Source of the DNA: Actinomadura violacea
Lineage (GTDB): Bacteria > Actinomycetota > Actinomycetes > Streptosporangiales > Streptosporangiaceae
Assembly (NCBI RefSeq): GCF_017573465.1
Contig: NZ_JAGEPF010000049.1
Span: 1 to 64,000, forward strand
Direction of reading: 5' to 3'
DNA length: 64,000 nt
In this document: positions 41,688 through 50,422 of the stretch, piece after piece
Numbering within the stretch: the stretch's first letter is position 1
How the letters are laid out: every line of letters starts with the position of its first letter
Made by a program: the position numbers and the translations under genes
Notes under the pieces: model-generated
Database searches by the model: none
Seen by the model: the letters and a program-made list of their open reading frames with translations, nothing else
What the model was told of the DNA's origin: nothing

Positions 41688-42754
41688 AGCTTCGGCCGGA
41701 TCTCGGATTCCCAGATCTCCTGCTTCTTCTCCAGCGGGAGATGGCAGGCCACCTTGTGGCCCGGGACCGCCTCGACCAGGTCGGGCCGCACCGTCGTGGA
41801 CTTGTCCCCGTTGAGGTCCTTGTAGGCGCACCGCGGGTTGAACGCGCAGCCCTGCGGCACGTTGATCAGGCTCGGCGGGGTGCCCTTGATCGGCATCAGC
41901 CGTTCGGTGCGCTCGCGGTCCAGCCGCGGCATCGAGCCGAGCAGCCCCCAGGTGTAGGGGTGCAGCGGCTTGTGGAAGGCGTCCTCCACCGAGGCGTACT
42001 CGGCGCACCGGCCCGCGTACATCACCAGGATGTCGTCCGACAGCTCGGCGACCACCCCGAGATCGTGGGTGATCATGATGACGGCGGAGTTGAACTCCTG
42101 CTGCAGGTCCCGGATCAGGTCGAGGATCTGCGCCTGGACGGTGACGTCCAGCGCCGTGGTCGGCTCGTCGGCGATCAGCAGCTCGGGGTCGCACGACAGC
42201 GCCATCGCGATCATGGCGCGCTGCCGCATGCCGCCGGAGAACTGGTGGGGGTAGTCGTCGACCCGCTTGTCCGGCTTGGGGATGCCGACGCGGCCGAGCA
42301 TGTCGATGGCGTGCTTGCGCGCCACCTGCTTCGACACGCTGTTGTGCACCCGGTACGCCTCGATGATCTGCGCGCCCACCGTGTAGAAGGGGTGCATCGA
42401 CGACAGCGGGTCCTGGAAGATCATCGCCATCTTGCGGCCGCGCAGCCGGCGGACCTCGCCGGGCGAGGCGCCGACGAGCTCCTGGCCGTCCAGCCAGATC
42501 TCGCCGGACACCCGGGCGTTGCCGCGGTTGTGCAGGCCGAGGATGCCGAGGCTGGTGACGCTCTTGCCGGAGCCGGACTCGCCGACGATGCCGAGCGTGC
42601 GGCCCTTCTCCAGCTGGAACGACAGGCCGTCGACGGACTTCACCAGACCGTCGTCGGTCGGGAAGTGGATCTTCAGGTCGCGGACCTCGAGGAACGCCGC
42701 GGGAGCCTCCCCGGCGCCCGTGGCGGGCCCGGCGGCCGGCGTGGTGTCGGTCAT
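41684..42754 (-). CDS. Oligopeptide ABC transporter ATPase, OppD-type (system 1)
   Basis: A 356-residue ATPase with Walker A GESGSGKSV, signature FSGGMRQRAMIA, Walker B LLIADEPTTALD and the GCAFNPRCAY C-terminal motif of Opp/Dpp ATPases. It pairs with OppF to power peptide import. Its ATG shares one base with the OppB stop (TGATG). Confidence 0.93.
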   Translation of the reverse strand: MTDTTPAAGPATGAGEAPAAFLEVRDLKIHFPTDDGLVKSVDGLSFQLEKGRTLGIVGESGSGKSVTSLGILGLHNRGNARVSGEIWLDGQELVGASPGEVRRLRGRKMAMIFQDPLSSMHPFYTVGAQIIEAYRVHNSVSKQVARKHAIDMLGRVGIPKPDKRVDDYPHQFSGGMRQRAMIAMALSCDPELLIADEPTTALDVTVQAQILDLIRDLQQEFNSAVIMITHDLGVVAELSDDILVMYAGRCAEYASVEDAFHKPLHPYTWGLLGSMPRLDRERTERLMPIKGTPPSLINVPQGCAFNPRCAYKDLNGDKSTTVRPDLVEAVPGHKVACHLPLEKKQEIWESEIRPKL

Positions 42755-43767
42755 CAGCCCAGCCTCACTCTCGGGTCGATGATGGCGTACAGGAGGTCGA
42801 CGATCAGGTTGATCACGACGATGAACGTGGCGGCGAGGGTGGTGACGCCGAGCACCATCGGCAGGTCGCCGGTGCCGATCGAGCTGATCGCCAGCTGGCC
42901 GAGGCCGGGGATGCTGAAGGTGTTCTCGGTGAGCACCGCGCCGCCGATCAGCAGCCCGAAGTCGAGGCCGAAGATCGTCAGGATGGGCGTCAGCGAGGCG
43001 CGCAGCGCGTGCTTGGTGATGACGGTCTTCTCCGGCAGGCCCTTGGCGCGGGCCGTCCGTATGTAGTCCTCGTTCATCGTTTCCAGCATGCCCGCTCTGG
43101 TGAGCCGCGCGTACATCGCGGCGTACAGGAACGCCAGCGTGATCCAGGGCAGCACCAGTGACTCGAACCATGTCAGCGGGTTCTGGCTGAAGCCCACGTA
43201 ACTGCCGCCGCCGGGGAAGATGCCCAGCTTGTAGGAGAACAGGGCGAGCGAGACCAGACCGGTGAAGTAGATGGGCAGCGACACTCCGCTGAGGGCCACC
43301 ACCATCGCGGCGCGGTCCCAGATGCTGCCTCTCTTCAGTGCCGAGACGACGCCGGTCGACACGCCGACGATGAGCCAGACGATGGCGGCGCCTATGGCCA
43401 GCCCCAGGGTCGCCGGGGCGCGGTCCATCAGCGTCGGGAGCACCGGCTGGCTCGTGCGGAAGGAGTAGCCGAGGCAGGGCGCCGGGCAGTGGTCGGTGAC
43501 CGGCCCGGCCTTGAAGTCCTCACCGGCCACGATGCCCTTGAGGTAGTGGCCGTACTGCACCACCACCGGCTTGTCCAGGCCGAGCCGTTCCTTGGTGGCC
43601 TGGATCGCCTCTGCCGTCGGGGCCTTGCCGACGTAGGACGCCGCGAGCTGGTCGGTGGTCTGCCCCGCCAGCTTCGGAAGCCAGAAGAAGATGCCGAAGG
43701 TCACCAGGCTGATGAGCAACAGCATGAGAACGGCGCCGACGAGGCGCCGGATGATGTATGCGAGCAC
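42754..43767 (-). CDS. Oligopeptide ABC transporter permease, OppB-type (system 1)
   Basis: A 337-residue permease with about six helices. N-terminus LAYIIRRLVGAVLMLLLISLVTFGIFFWLP is the usual OppB start, located at residues 2-31, and the EAA loop is DYIRTARAKGLPEKTVITKHALR. A periplasmic-side loop with two cysteines (DHCPAPCLGY) is somewhat longer than usual. GTG start without a strong ribosome site, 46 bp from the hairpin that follows the binding-protein gene, which may keep its expression below that of the binding protein. Confidence 0.92.
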   Translation of the reverse strand: MLAYIIRRLVGAVLMLLLISLVTFGIFFWLPKLAGQTTDQLAASYVGKAPTAEAIQATKERLGLDKPVVVQYGHYLKGIVAGEDFKAGPVTDHCPAPCLGYSFRTSQPVLPTLMDRAPATLGLAIGAAIVWLIVGVSTGVVSALKRGSIWDRAAMVVALSGVSLPIYFTGLVSLALFSYKLGIFPGGGSYVGFSQNPLTWFESLVLPWITLAFLYAAMYARLTRAGMLETMNEDYIRTARAKGLPEKTVITKHALRASLTPILTIFGLDFGLLIGGAVLTENTFSIPGLGQLAISSIGTGDLPMVLGVTTLAATFIVVINLIVDLLYAIIDPRVRLG

Positions 43768-43780
43768 ACTGCGCGGCCCC

Positions 43781-43826
43781 GCCCGCCGACCGGCCGGACC
43801 TGTGGGCCCGGTACCGGTCGGCGGGC
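43781..43826 (-). terminator. Intra-operon hairpin after the OppA-1 gene
   Basis: GCCCGCCGACCGG (43781-43793) pairs perfectly with CCGGTCGGCGGGC (43814-43826) over a 20-nt loop. It lies between the binding-protein and OppB genes, the position where attenuators or mRNA-protecting stem-loops raise binding-protein yield. Confidence 0.65.
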
Positions 43827-43871
43827 ATCGCCTTCACCTGCCTTCAGATGAACGCATGGACGGAGGGAGAA

Positions 43872-45641
43872 TTACTTCTCCACGCCCATGTTGAGGTAGT
43901 CGTACATTCCGCCATAGCCGGCCGTGATGCCGACGTTGGTGACCCGCTTCGGCCGGTAGAGCAGCGCCTTGGCGTAGATCAGCGGGACCTCGACGGCGTC
44001 CTGCATGACCATCTGGTCGATGTCGCCGTAGAGCTTGGTCCGCGTCGCCTTGTCGGTGCTGGCGATCGCCTGGTCCAGCGCGGCGTTCACCTTCGGGTTG
44101 TCCTCCTCGGCCAGGTTGTTGCCGCCGGAGGGCTTGATGGCCCGGCCGTCGACGATCTGGGAGAGGAAGCCGTAGCCGGTCGGCCAGTCCGCCGCCCACG
44201 CCATGAGCATCATGCCGACGCCGTGCTGGTGCACGTAGTTCGGGACGCCGACGTACTTGTTGAAGTAGTCGCCGGCCGGCCACTGCACGATGCTGACGTT
44301 GATGCCGACCTTCTTCAGGCTCTGCTGAATGGCCTGCGCCATCGCGACTTCCTTCGGCCGGTCGGACCGGGCCGAGATCTTCGTGCTGAAGCCGGTGGGC
44401 TTGCCGCACGCCGCGAGCTCCTGCTTGGCCTTCGCCAGCGTGGCGTCGTCCAGGCCGTTGCCGCCGGCCGCCTGCTTCTGCGGGAACAGGTCGAACTTGC
44501 GGTAGCCGTCGACCGTCGGGGGCAGGATCGTGGTCGCGACGTCACCGCCGGCCAGCGGGCCTCCGTAGGCGGTCTGCGCGGCGACCTTGTCGGTCGCGTA
44601 CTGCACGGCGTTGCGGCAGTGGATGTTGTCCAGCGGCTTGACGTGCTGGTTCAGCGACATGAACCGCAGGTAGCCCTGGATCGGGTTGTCGGTGTAGGGC
44701 TTCTGCTGCGGCGTCAGCACCTTCGGCTGCGTGCCGGCCTGCACACCGACGCCCGCGACGTCCATGTCGAGCGAACCGGCCAGCAGGCGGTTGTCGATGT
44801 CGTCGGCGTTCTGCTTCAGCTGCAGCTCGATCTTGTCGGGCAGCGCCTTGCGGATCGGGTCGGTGCTCGGGTCCCAGTACGGGTTGCGCGACAGCGTCAT
44901 CGACTTGCCGCGGGTGTAGTTGTCGACCTTGTACGGGCCGCTGGAGACGATCGACGACTCGTACTTCAGGCCGGTGTCCTTGGCCTTCGGCACCGGGATC
45001 GTCTGCGACATCGCCACCAGGTCGTCGAACTCCGAGAACGGCTTCGACAGGTGGAAGACGATCGTGTTGTCGTCCGGCGTCTCGATCGACTTCAGGCCCT
45101 CGTCGCTCTTGTCCTTGTAGGGACCCTTGTACGAGGGCTTGTTGTCGACGAGGTAGGTCTTGAAGTACTTCGGACCGAGCTGCATCTCGTCGGTGAAGTT
45201 GCTGCGCTCGACGGCGTACTTGACGTCCTTCGAGGTGACGGGCGTGCCGTCGGAGAACTTCACGCCCGTGCGCAGCTTGTAGGTCCAGGTCTTGGCGCCG
45301 TCGCTCGACTGGCCGGGGGCCGTCGCCAGGTCCGGGATGATGGTCTTGCTGTCGTCGCCCGCGGCGGGCTTGAAGGTCATCAGGCCGCGGCCGTAGAAGC
45401 GCGAGAAGTTCTGGTCCCAGGCGTAGTACTGGTTGCCCGGGTCCGGCGAGTCGAAGTCGTCGGACATGGCGAGGCGGAGGGTGCCGCCCTTCTTGTCCGA
45501 AGCGTTGACCACCTTGTTGACCGCGGCGTTGTAGCCGGGCCCGCTCCCCGAGCCGCCCGAGTCGCCGCCGCCGCAGGCGGCGAGGCCCGCCGCGGCGAGC
45601 GCGCCGGCCGCGAGGGCCGCGATTGGTCTCATCTTGTTCAT
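43872..45641 (-). CDS. Oligopeptide-binding lipoprotein, OppA-type (system 1)
   Basis: A 589-residue extracellular solute-binding protein of family 5. The signal peptide ends in lipobox LAACG, then a Gly/Ser linker. Family blocks include KKGGTLRLAMSDDFDSPDP, WTYKLRTGVKFSDGTPVTSKDVKYAVER (about 110-137) and HCRNAVQYATDKVAAQTAYGG. It captures peptides outside the membrane and hands them to OppBC. The ATG of MNKMRP is used; an upstream in-frame ATG exists but would lengthen the signal unusually. Confidence 0.92.
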   Translation of the reverse strand: MNKMRPIAALAAGALAAAGLAACGGGDSGGSGSGPGYNAAVNKVVNASDKKGGTLRLAMSDDFDSPDPGNQYYAWDQNFSRFYGRGLMTFKPAAGDDSKTIIPDLATAPGQSSDGAKTWTYKLRTGVKFSDGTPVTSKDVKYAVERSNFTDEMQLGPKYFKTYLVDNKPSYKGPYKDKSDEGLKSIETPDDNTIVFHLSKPFSEFDDLVAMSQTIPVPKAKDTGLKYESSIVSSGPYKVDNYTRGKSMTLSRNPYWDPSTDPIRKALPDKIELQLKQNADDIDNRLLAGSLDMDVAGVGVQAGTQPKVLTPQQKPYTDNPIQGYLRFMSLNQHVKPLDNIHCRNAVQYATDKVAAQTAYGGPLAGGDVATTILPPTVDGYRKFDLFPQKQAAGGNGLDDATLAKAKQELAACGKPTGFSTKISARSDRPKEVAMAQAIQQSLKKVGINVSIVQWPAGDYFNKYVGVPNYVHQHGVGMMLMAWAADWPTGYGFLSQIVDGRAIKPSGGNNLAEEDNPKVNAALDQAIASTDKATRTKLYGDIDQMVMQDAVEVPLIYAKALLYRPKRVTNVGITAGYGGMYDYLNMGVEK

Positions 45642-45687
45642 GTGCAGGCGCACCCCATTCATTTCGCCGGGTCGGATGAACCCGAGG

Positions 45688-46680
45688 TCACTTGGCCCGA
45701 GGGTCGAGAGCGTCCCGCAGCCCGTCACCGAGCAGGTTGAAGGCGAGGACGGTGATGAAGATCGCCACACCGGGGACGATCATGTACATCGGGTCCGAGG
45801 AGTAGATCGGCACCGCGAGGGTCAGCATGCCGCCCCACGACGGGGTCGGCGGGATCACGCCGACGCCGAGGAACGACAGCGCCGCCTCGAACAGGATGTT
45901 CGTCGGGATCAGCAGGGTCGAGTAGACCAGGATCGGCGCGACGAGGTTCGGCAGGATCTCCTTGAACAGGATGTAGGAGTTGCGCGCGCCCATGCTGCGG
46001 GCCGCGTCGACGAACTCCCGTTCGCGCAGTGAGAGGGTCTGGCCGCGGATGATCCGGCCGATGTAGGGCCAGTTGAAGAACCCGATGACGAAGATCAGCA
46101 CCCAGATCCGCAGGCCGTTGCCGCTCAGCCCGAACGAGCCGTCGGCGATGACGGCGACCAGCGCGATCGCGAACAGCAGCAGGGGGAACGCCAGGAACGC
46201 GTCCATCGCCCGGCTGATGAGCATGTCGACCCAGCCGCCGAAGTAGCCGGCGGTGATGCCGAGGACCGTGCCGATGACCACCGACAGCAGCGTCGCCAGG
46301 AACGACACCAGCAGCGAGATCCGGGCGCCGTGCACGATCCGGGCGAGCAGGTCGCGGCCGGTGCCGGGCTCCACCCCGAGGAGGTGGTCGGCGCTGATGC
46401 CGGTGTGCCAGATGCCGGTCTTCGGGCGGTTGTACGTCGGGTCGATCAGGTTCTGGTGGTAGGCCAGCGGCGACTGCACCAGCAGCGGCCCGAAGATCGC
46501 GAGGAGGATCAGCAGGATCACGATGACGCCGCCGGCGAGCGCGACCTTGTCGCGCTTGAGTCGCATCCAGGCGATCTGTCCCAGGGAGCGTCCCTGGATC
46601 GCCTTGCCGTCGACACCGGCGAGGACCGCCTCCGGCTGCGCCTCGGTGTCGGACCCGGTCACCTCAAGGGGTGCGGCCAC
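45688..46680 (-). CDS. Oligopeptide ABC transporter permease, OppC-type (system 1)
   Basis: A 330-residue permease with an N-terminal cytoplasmic segment (GRSLGQIAWMRLKRDKVALAGGV) and about six helices; the loop HLLGVEPGTGRDLLARIVHGARIS and the EAA loop EFVDAARSMGARNSYILFKEILPN are the OppC hallmarks. It is the first gene of the Opp-1 operon, an unusual order (OppC before OppA). The GTG start has an excellent TAGGAGGT site. Confidence 0.93.
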   Translation of the reverse strand: MAAPLEVTGSDTEAQPEAVLAGVDGKAIQGRSLGQIAWMRLKRDKVALAGGVIVILLILLAIFGPLLVQSPLAYHQNLIDPTYNRPKTGIWHTGISADHLLGVEPGTGRDLLARIVHGARISLLVSFLATLLSVVIGTVLGITAGYFGGWVDMLISRAMDAFLAFPLLLFAIALVAVIADGSFGLSGNGLRIWVLIFVIGFFNWPYIGRIIRGQTLSLREREFVDAARSMGARNSYILFKEILPNLVAPILVYSTLLIPTNILFEAALSFLGVGVIPPTPSWGGMLTLAVPIYSSDPMYMIVPGVAIFITVLAFNLLGDGLRDALDPRAK

Positions 46681-46964
46681 GCTCTGTACCTCCTACCGTC
46701 CGGCCACTGGTTCGGCCTTGCCGCCGCCGGCGCGGTGACCGGCGGTCGCGGAGATCATCCGCTGACCCCGTGCCCGTTACGCCGCGTTTGCTGAAGGGAA
46801 AGGTAGCCCCTCGGCCATGAATGTCCATCCGCGAGACGGGCTGCGCCAGTACCCGTATCTGAGTTGTGATCTCGTCGTCATCTCGGGCACACGTGCTCGT
46901 CCAACCGGTCGGACAAATCGCCCGAATAGTACGTTCGCCGGTGCCGTGCTCCGCAACACGAACG

Positions 46965-46976
46965 CGGTCTAGACCG
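46965..46976. promoter_or_regulatory. 12-bp palindrome CGGTCTAGACCG
   Basis: Perfect dyad with a CTAG core, which is uncommon in this DNA, upstream of the Opp-1 operon. Candidate operator; the binding protein is unknown. Confidence 0.4.
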
Positions 46977-47045
46977 GCAAGCTTTACCGTACTGAGTCCG
47001 TTCTGAGATCGATCGTCCGCAGGTCAGCGGCTCCGGACGCAGAAA

Positions 47046-47090
47046 CGGCGGGCCGGGGCGCCCCCATGCTGGGAACGTCCCGGCCCGCCG
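47046..47090 (-). terminator. Terminator of the 147-residue membrane-protein gene
   Basis: CGGCGGGCCGGG (47046-47057) pairs perfectly with CCCGGCCCGCCG (47079-47090) over a 21-nt loop, 22 bp past the stop codon on the minus strand. Confidence 0.65.
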
Positions 47091-47112
47091 CCGGTCCCTT
47101 CTACGCGCGCTG

Positions 47113-47556
47113 TCAGGAGATGCCGCGGTCGCGCAGGATCTTCTCGATCTCCGCCAACTCCGGGTCGCCGGACGGCTGCGCGCCGCCCACCTGCCCCTTG
47201 GGCCTGGCGCCGCGCCCGGCCGCCTTCGGCTCGCCCGCGCCGCCCGCCGCGGACCTCCCGCCCGCCACGGCCTTCCCGCCGTCGCCGCCCGCGCGGCGGC
47301 TCAGCATCGCGCCCGAGGTCAGGTAGAGCAGGACGGCGAGCCCCGCCACCCCGACCCCGGCCCACTTCACCGGGCTGAACGCCAGATCGACGAAGAACTC
47401 CGTCACGCCGGTCATCGCCGCGGCCAGCGGCACCAGCGACAGCGCTGCGCCGCGCATCCCCGACGCCGCGCCCCGGCGCCGGTAGACCCCCCAGCTGATG
47501 ACGAGCCCGACCAGGGTCACCCCGAGGCTGATCAGATCGATCGCCGTATCGCTCAT
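47113..47556 (-). CDS. Small membrane protein of unknown function
   Basis: A 147-residue protein with three hydrophobic segments in the first 85 residues (LISLGVTLVGLVISWGVY; GAALSLVPLAAAMTGVTEFFV; WAGVGVAGLAVLLYLTSGAML), then a Gly/Ala-rich basic linker and an acidic end (DPELAEIEKILRDRGIS) that repeats the style of small conserved actinobacterial membrane proteins with a cytoplasmic 'IEKILRDRGI' tail. GAGGGG lies five bases before the ATG. Family not identified. Confidence 0.7.
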   Translation of the reverse strand: MSDTAIDLISLGVTLVGLVISWGVYRRRGAASGMRGAALSLVPLAAAMTGVTEFFVDLAFSPVKWAGVGVAGLAVLLYLTSGAMLSRRAGGDGGKAVAGGRSAAGGAGEPKAAGRGARPKGQVGGAQPSGDPELAEIEKILRDRGIS

Positions 47557-47847
47557 GCCGGCCCCTCACTCCGTACGGTGCTGCTCTGCAGGCGCTGCTC
47601 TTTCCATCGTCACACGTCCCGGCCCGGATGCCGCTCCTACCGGCGGACGGTTTGCGGGCATTCCGGCCTCCTCCTCCGGCGTGAGCCGTCCCCTAGGGAC
47701 CGCCGCCGCCGGCCGGGGTCGTGCCCTGCCCCAATGGGAGTACCTACGGGCCCGTCCGGTTCCCCGGCCGGCGTAGGCGCCCGGCGGGAGATCAACGATG
47801 CGCAACGGTTGGACGTCGAACCGGTCGAGCGCGACATCCGCCGGACC
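47557..47847. other. Intergenic region between HAD and membrane-protein genes (291 bp)
   Basis: No gene or RNA recognised. The only clear symmetry is GTCCC-CTA-GGGAC at 47688-47700, about 130 bp before the ATG of the membrane-protein gene; it could be an operator or chance. Confidence 0.5.
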
Positions 47848-48510
47848 TCATCCGACCAGCGACGACAGCCGTTCCAAGGTCACCTCGAGCAGCGATCCGG
47901 CCACGGTGCGTCCGGGCGCCGGCGGGATCGGCAGGACGCACGGCACCGCGACCGTGACGCACCCCGCCGCCTCCGCCGCGGCGACCCCGTTCGGGGAGTC
48001 CTCCAGCACCACGCAGCGGCCCGGGTCGGCGCCGAGCCGGGCGGTGGCGGTGAGGTAGGGCTCGGGGTCGGGCTTGGTCCGCGCGACCTCGTCGCCGGCG
48101 ACGCTGAGCGCGAAGAACTCCCGTCCGACGGCGTCCAGCACCGGCTCGATCAGCCGCCGGTGGCTGGAGGACACCAGCGCCGTGGTCATGCCCGCGTCCC
48201 TCAGCTCGGCCAGCAGCTCCTTGGCGCCCGGCATCAGCGGCACGCTCTCGCTCAGCCGCTCGTGCATGCCGTCCAGCATCCGCCGCCCGAGCTCCTCGCG
48301 GGCGACGTCCGCGCCGGTCAGCTCCAGCATGTAGTCGACGGCGATGCTCAGCGAGCCGCCGACCAGGGCCCGCTGGTGCTCCTCGCTCCACTCCCCGCCG
48401 AGCCAGGCGACCACCTGCGTCTCCACCTCGAGCCACACCCGCTCGGAGTCGACGAGCAGCCCGTCCATGTCGAACAGCACGGCCTGAAGGCCTCCGCGCC
48501 CGTCCCCCAA
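47848..48510 (-). CDS. HAD-family phosphatase (beta-phosphoglucomutase-like)
   Basis: A 220-residue HAD hydrolase. Motif I is FDMDGLLVDSE (nucleophile and acid Asp), motif II is VSSSHR, motif III Lys in ARTKPDPEPY and motif IV VLEDSPNG. A helical cap (about 25-90) places it with the phosphoglucomutase/phosphatase subgroup. No ATG or GTG fits; TTG at 48510 sits four bases after GGAAGGA and gives the expected N-terminus a few residues before motif I. Substrate unknown. Confidence 0.85.
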   Translation of the reverse strand: MGDGRGGLQAVLFDMDGLLVDSERVWLEVETQVVAWLGGEWSEEHQRALVGGSLSIAVDYMLELTGADVAREELGRRMLDGMHERLSESVPLMPGAKELLAELRDAGMTTALVSSSHRRLIEPVLDAVGREFFALSVAGDEVARTKPDPEPYLTATARLGADPGRCVVLEDSPNGVAAAEAAGCVTVAVPCVLPIPPAPGRTVAGSLLEVTLERLSSLVG

Positions 48511-48929
48511 CTCGTCCTTCCTTCCCTCGTCCCGCCGGCACGCGCGCTCGCGCGCGGTCGTGCGCCGCAGCGCGTCACGCCGGCCCGTCGCCGTTGAGGA
48601 CGGCCGGGTCGTCGCCCTCCGGCACGGCCGGAAAGGGCCCGTACACGACTCCGGCCTCGATCGGGCCGTCGGTCCGGACACGGTCCAGCCACATCCGCGG
48701 CCGCCCCGCCGTCGCCGCCGGCTCCTCACGCGAGGAGCCGTCCCCGCCGCGGGCCGGCCCGAGGCCCCAGACTATCCGCGGCCCGCGGGCGCGTTCCGAT
48801 CCGTCCACATGGCGGAACACGCGCAAAGGTGCGCATACGGAACCGGACGAGCCGTACAAGAAGACGGTGACGGATGGGTCACCCGACCGATAACGTGCCC
48901 CCAGTTACTACCAACGGGTAAGGAACGGC
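48511..48929. other. Divergent region between HAD and universal stress genes (419 bp)
   Basis: A minus-strand open frame (48575-48859, TTG or internal GTG starts, up to 94 residues, ending GDDPAVLNGDGPA) could be a small gene but has no ribosome site or recognisable family, so I do not call it. The right end (48845-48929) is AT-richer and holds the promoter of the universal stress gene, with a GGTGAC-N6-GTCACC inverted repeat. Confidence 0.5.
48866..48883. promoter_or_regulatory. Inverted repeat GGTGAC-N6-GTCACC before the universal stress gene
   Basis: Perfect 6-bp arms in an 18-bp site, 46 bp upstream of the ATG, where a transcription factor could act on the promoter. No known consensus was matched. 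Confidence 0.45.
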
Positions 48930-49388
48930 ATGAGCGCGTACCGCATGATCCTCGTCGGCACCGACGGCTCGGACTCCTCGTTCGGCGCGGTCGACCGGGC
49001 CGCGCAGCTGGCCGCCGCGACCGGCGCCACCCTGCTGCTCGCCTCCGCCTACAGCCCGATGCCCGAGCGCGAGCGCGAGCGCGCCGCCGACCGGCTCGGC
49101 GACCTGGCCTACAAGGTGCAGGGCTCCACCCCCGCCGACGACGCGCTGCGCGCCGCGCGCGAGCGGGCCGTCGCCGCGGGCGCCCAGGACATCCGGCAGC
49201 AGGCCGTCGAGGGCGACGCCGTCGACGTCATCTCCCAGCTCGCCAAGGAGCACGGAGCCGAGCTGGTGGTGATCGGCAACCGCGGCCTCAACAGCCTCGC
49301 CGGCCGCATCCTCGGCTCCGTCCCGGCGAACCTGTCGCACCGGTCCCCCTGCGACGTGCTGATCGTGCACACCACCGACGGCAAGTGA
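48930..49388 (+). CDS. Universal stress protein (UspA family, ATP-binding type)
   Basis: A 152-residue single Usp domain. It begins YRMILVGTDGSDSSFGAVDRAAQLA and ends with the ATP-binding pattern G-x2-G-x9-G-S (GNRGLNSLAGRILGSVPANLS), so it probably binds ATP. Usp proteins respond to stress and dormancy in actinobacteria. AAGGA lies five to six bases before the ATG. Likely monocistronic. Confidence 0.92.
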   Translation: MSAYRMILVGTDGSDSSFGAVDRAAQLAAATGATLLLASAYSPMPERERERAADRLGDLAYKVQGSTPADDALRAARERAVAAGAQDIRQQAVEGDAVDVISQLAKEHGAELVVIGNRGLNSLAGRILGSVPANLSHRSPCDVLIVHTTDGK

Positions 49389-49567
49389 CCCGATCGTGAC
49401 CTCCGTTCCGCCGCGGGCGTACAGCGCGGGGGTCTGGCGGCGGAACGGTGGGGTAGGTCACTGTCAGGACGTAGGCTGACAGCCACCGATCATGAGCGGG
49501 GCCCCCGACCCCGGGAATGAGACCCCCGCCGGTGACGCTGTACCCAGGCGTCGGAAGGAGGCAGCGC

Positions 49568-50410
49568 GTGATCGAGCTGGAGAGCGTGCCGGAGCTCGTC
49601 GAACCGGTGCTCGTGGCCGCCTTTGAGGGATGGAACGACGCCGGGGAGGCCGCCAGCGGGGTCATCCAGCACCTGGAGTCCAGCTGGGACGCGGTTCCGG
49701 TCGCCGAGCTCGATCCCGACGACTACTACGACTTCCAGGTCACCCGCCCGATCGTGGAGATGGTCGACGGCGAGACCCGCGACATCACCTGGCCCACCAC
49801 GCGGATCTCCTGGGCGCGGCTTCCCAACGGCAAGGACGTCGTGCTGATCCACGGCATCGAGCCGAACATGCGGTGGCGGTCGTTCTGCCGCGAGCTGGTC
49901 GGGCTGATGCTCGAGTTGGACGTGCGCAACGTGGTGCTGCTCGGCGCGCTGCTCGCCGACGCGCCGCACACCCGGCCCGTACCGGTGACCGGCGCCGCGT
50001 CCGAGGCCGGGCTGGTCAGCACCCTGCACCTGGAGCCGGCGCGCTACCAGGGCCCCACCGGGATCCTCGGGGTGCTGCAGGACGCCTGCGCCAAGGCCGA
50101 CCTGGACACCGTGTCGCTGTGGGCCGCGGTCCCGCACTACGTCGCGCAGCCGCCGTCGCCGAAGGCGACGCTGGCACTGCTGCGCCGCGTCGAGGACCTG
50201 CTGGACGTCACCGTCCCGCTGGGCGAGCTGCCCGAGGAGGCACGGGCCTGGGAGAACGGCGTCAACGAGCTCGCCGAGGAGGACTCCGAGGTCGCCGAGT
50301 ACGTGCGCACCCTGGAGGAGCAGAAGGACGCCACCGAGCTGCCCGAGGCGAGCGGCGACGCGATCGCCCGCGAGTTCGAGCGGTACCTGCGGCGCCGCGA
50401 CCCCGGGTGA
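49568..50410 (+). CDS. PAC2-family protein (proteasome assembly chaperone-like)
   Basis: A 280-residue member of the PAC2 family, named after a eukaryotic proteasome assembly chaperone; the mycobacterial homologue is Rv2125. Visible features are VLVAAFEGWNDAGEAASGVIQHL, VLIHGIEPNMRWRSFCRELVGL, GALLADAPHTRPVPVTGAAS and VPHYVAQPPSPKATLALLRRVEDLL. The C-terminal ~50 residues are a charged helix. GTG follows AAGGAGG by six bases. In bacteria a proteasome-chaperone role has not been shown; proximity to the proteasome genes is conserved but loose. Confidence 0.88.
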   Translation: MIELESVPELVEPVLVAAFEGWNDAGEAASGVIQHLESSWDAVPVAELDPDDYYDFQVTRPIVEMVDGETRDITWPTTRISWARLPNGKDVVLIHGIEPNMRWRSFCRELVGLMLELDVRNVVLLGALLADAPHTRPVPVTGAASEAGLVSTLHLEPARYQGPTGILGVLQDACAKADLDTVSLWAAVPHYVAQPPSPKATLALLRRVEDLLDVTVPLGELPEEARAWENGVNELAEEDSEVAEYVRTLEEQKDATELPEASGDAIAREFERYLRRRDPG

Positions 50411-50422
50411 CCGGCGGCCCGG

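Larger units (their letters stand above)
46681..47112. other. Promoter region of the Opp-1 operon (432 bp)
   Basis: No credible gene. It begins next to the terminator of the upstream membrane-protein gene (47046-47090), contains an AT-richer patch (46905-47010) and a 12-bp palindrome with the rare CTAG core (46965-46976), then ~280 bp of leader before OppC. The long leader leaves room for regulation, but I recognise no riboswitch. Confidence 0.55.

Noticed and set aside
46777..46959. 60-residue minus-strand frame upstream of Opp-1
   Set aside because: Lies in the expected promoter/leader, lacks a ribosome site and has no hydrophobic or conserved pattern.
48575..48859. Possible 94-residue minus-strand protein between the HAD and universal stress genes
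   Set aside because: Only TTG or internal GTG starts, no ribosome site and no family resemblance. It could be real, so the region is described as a gap instead.
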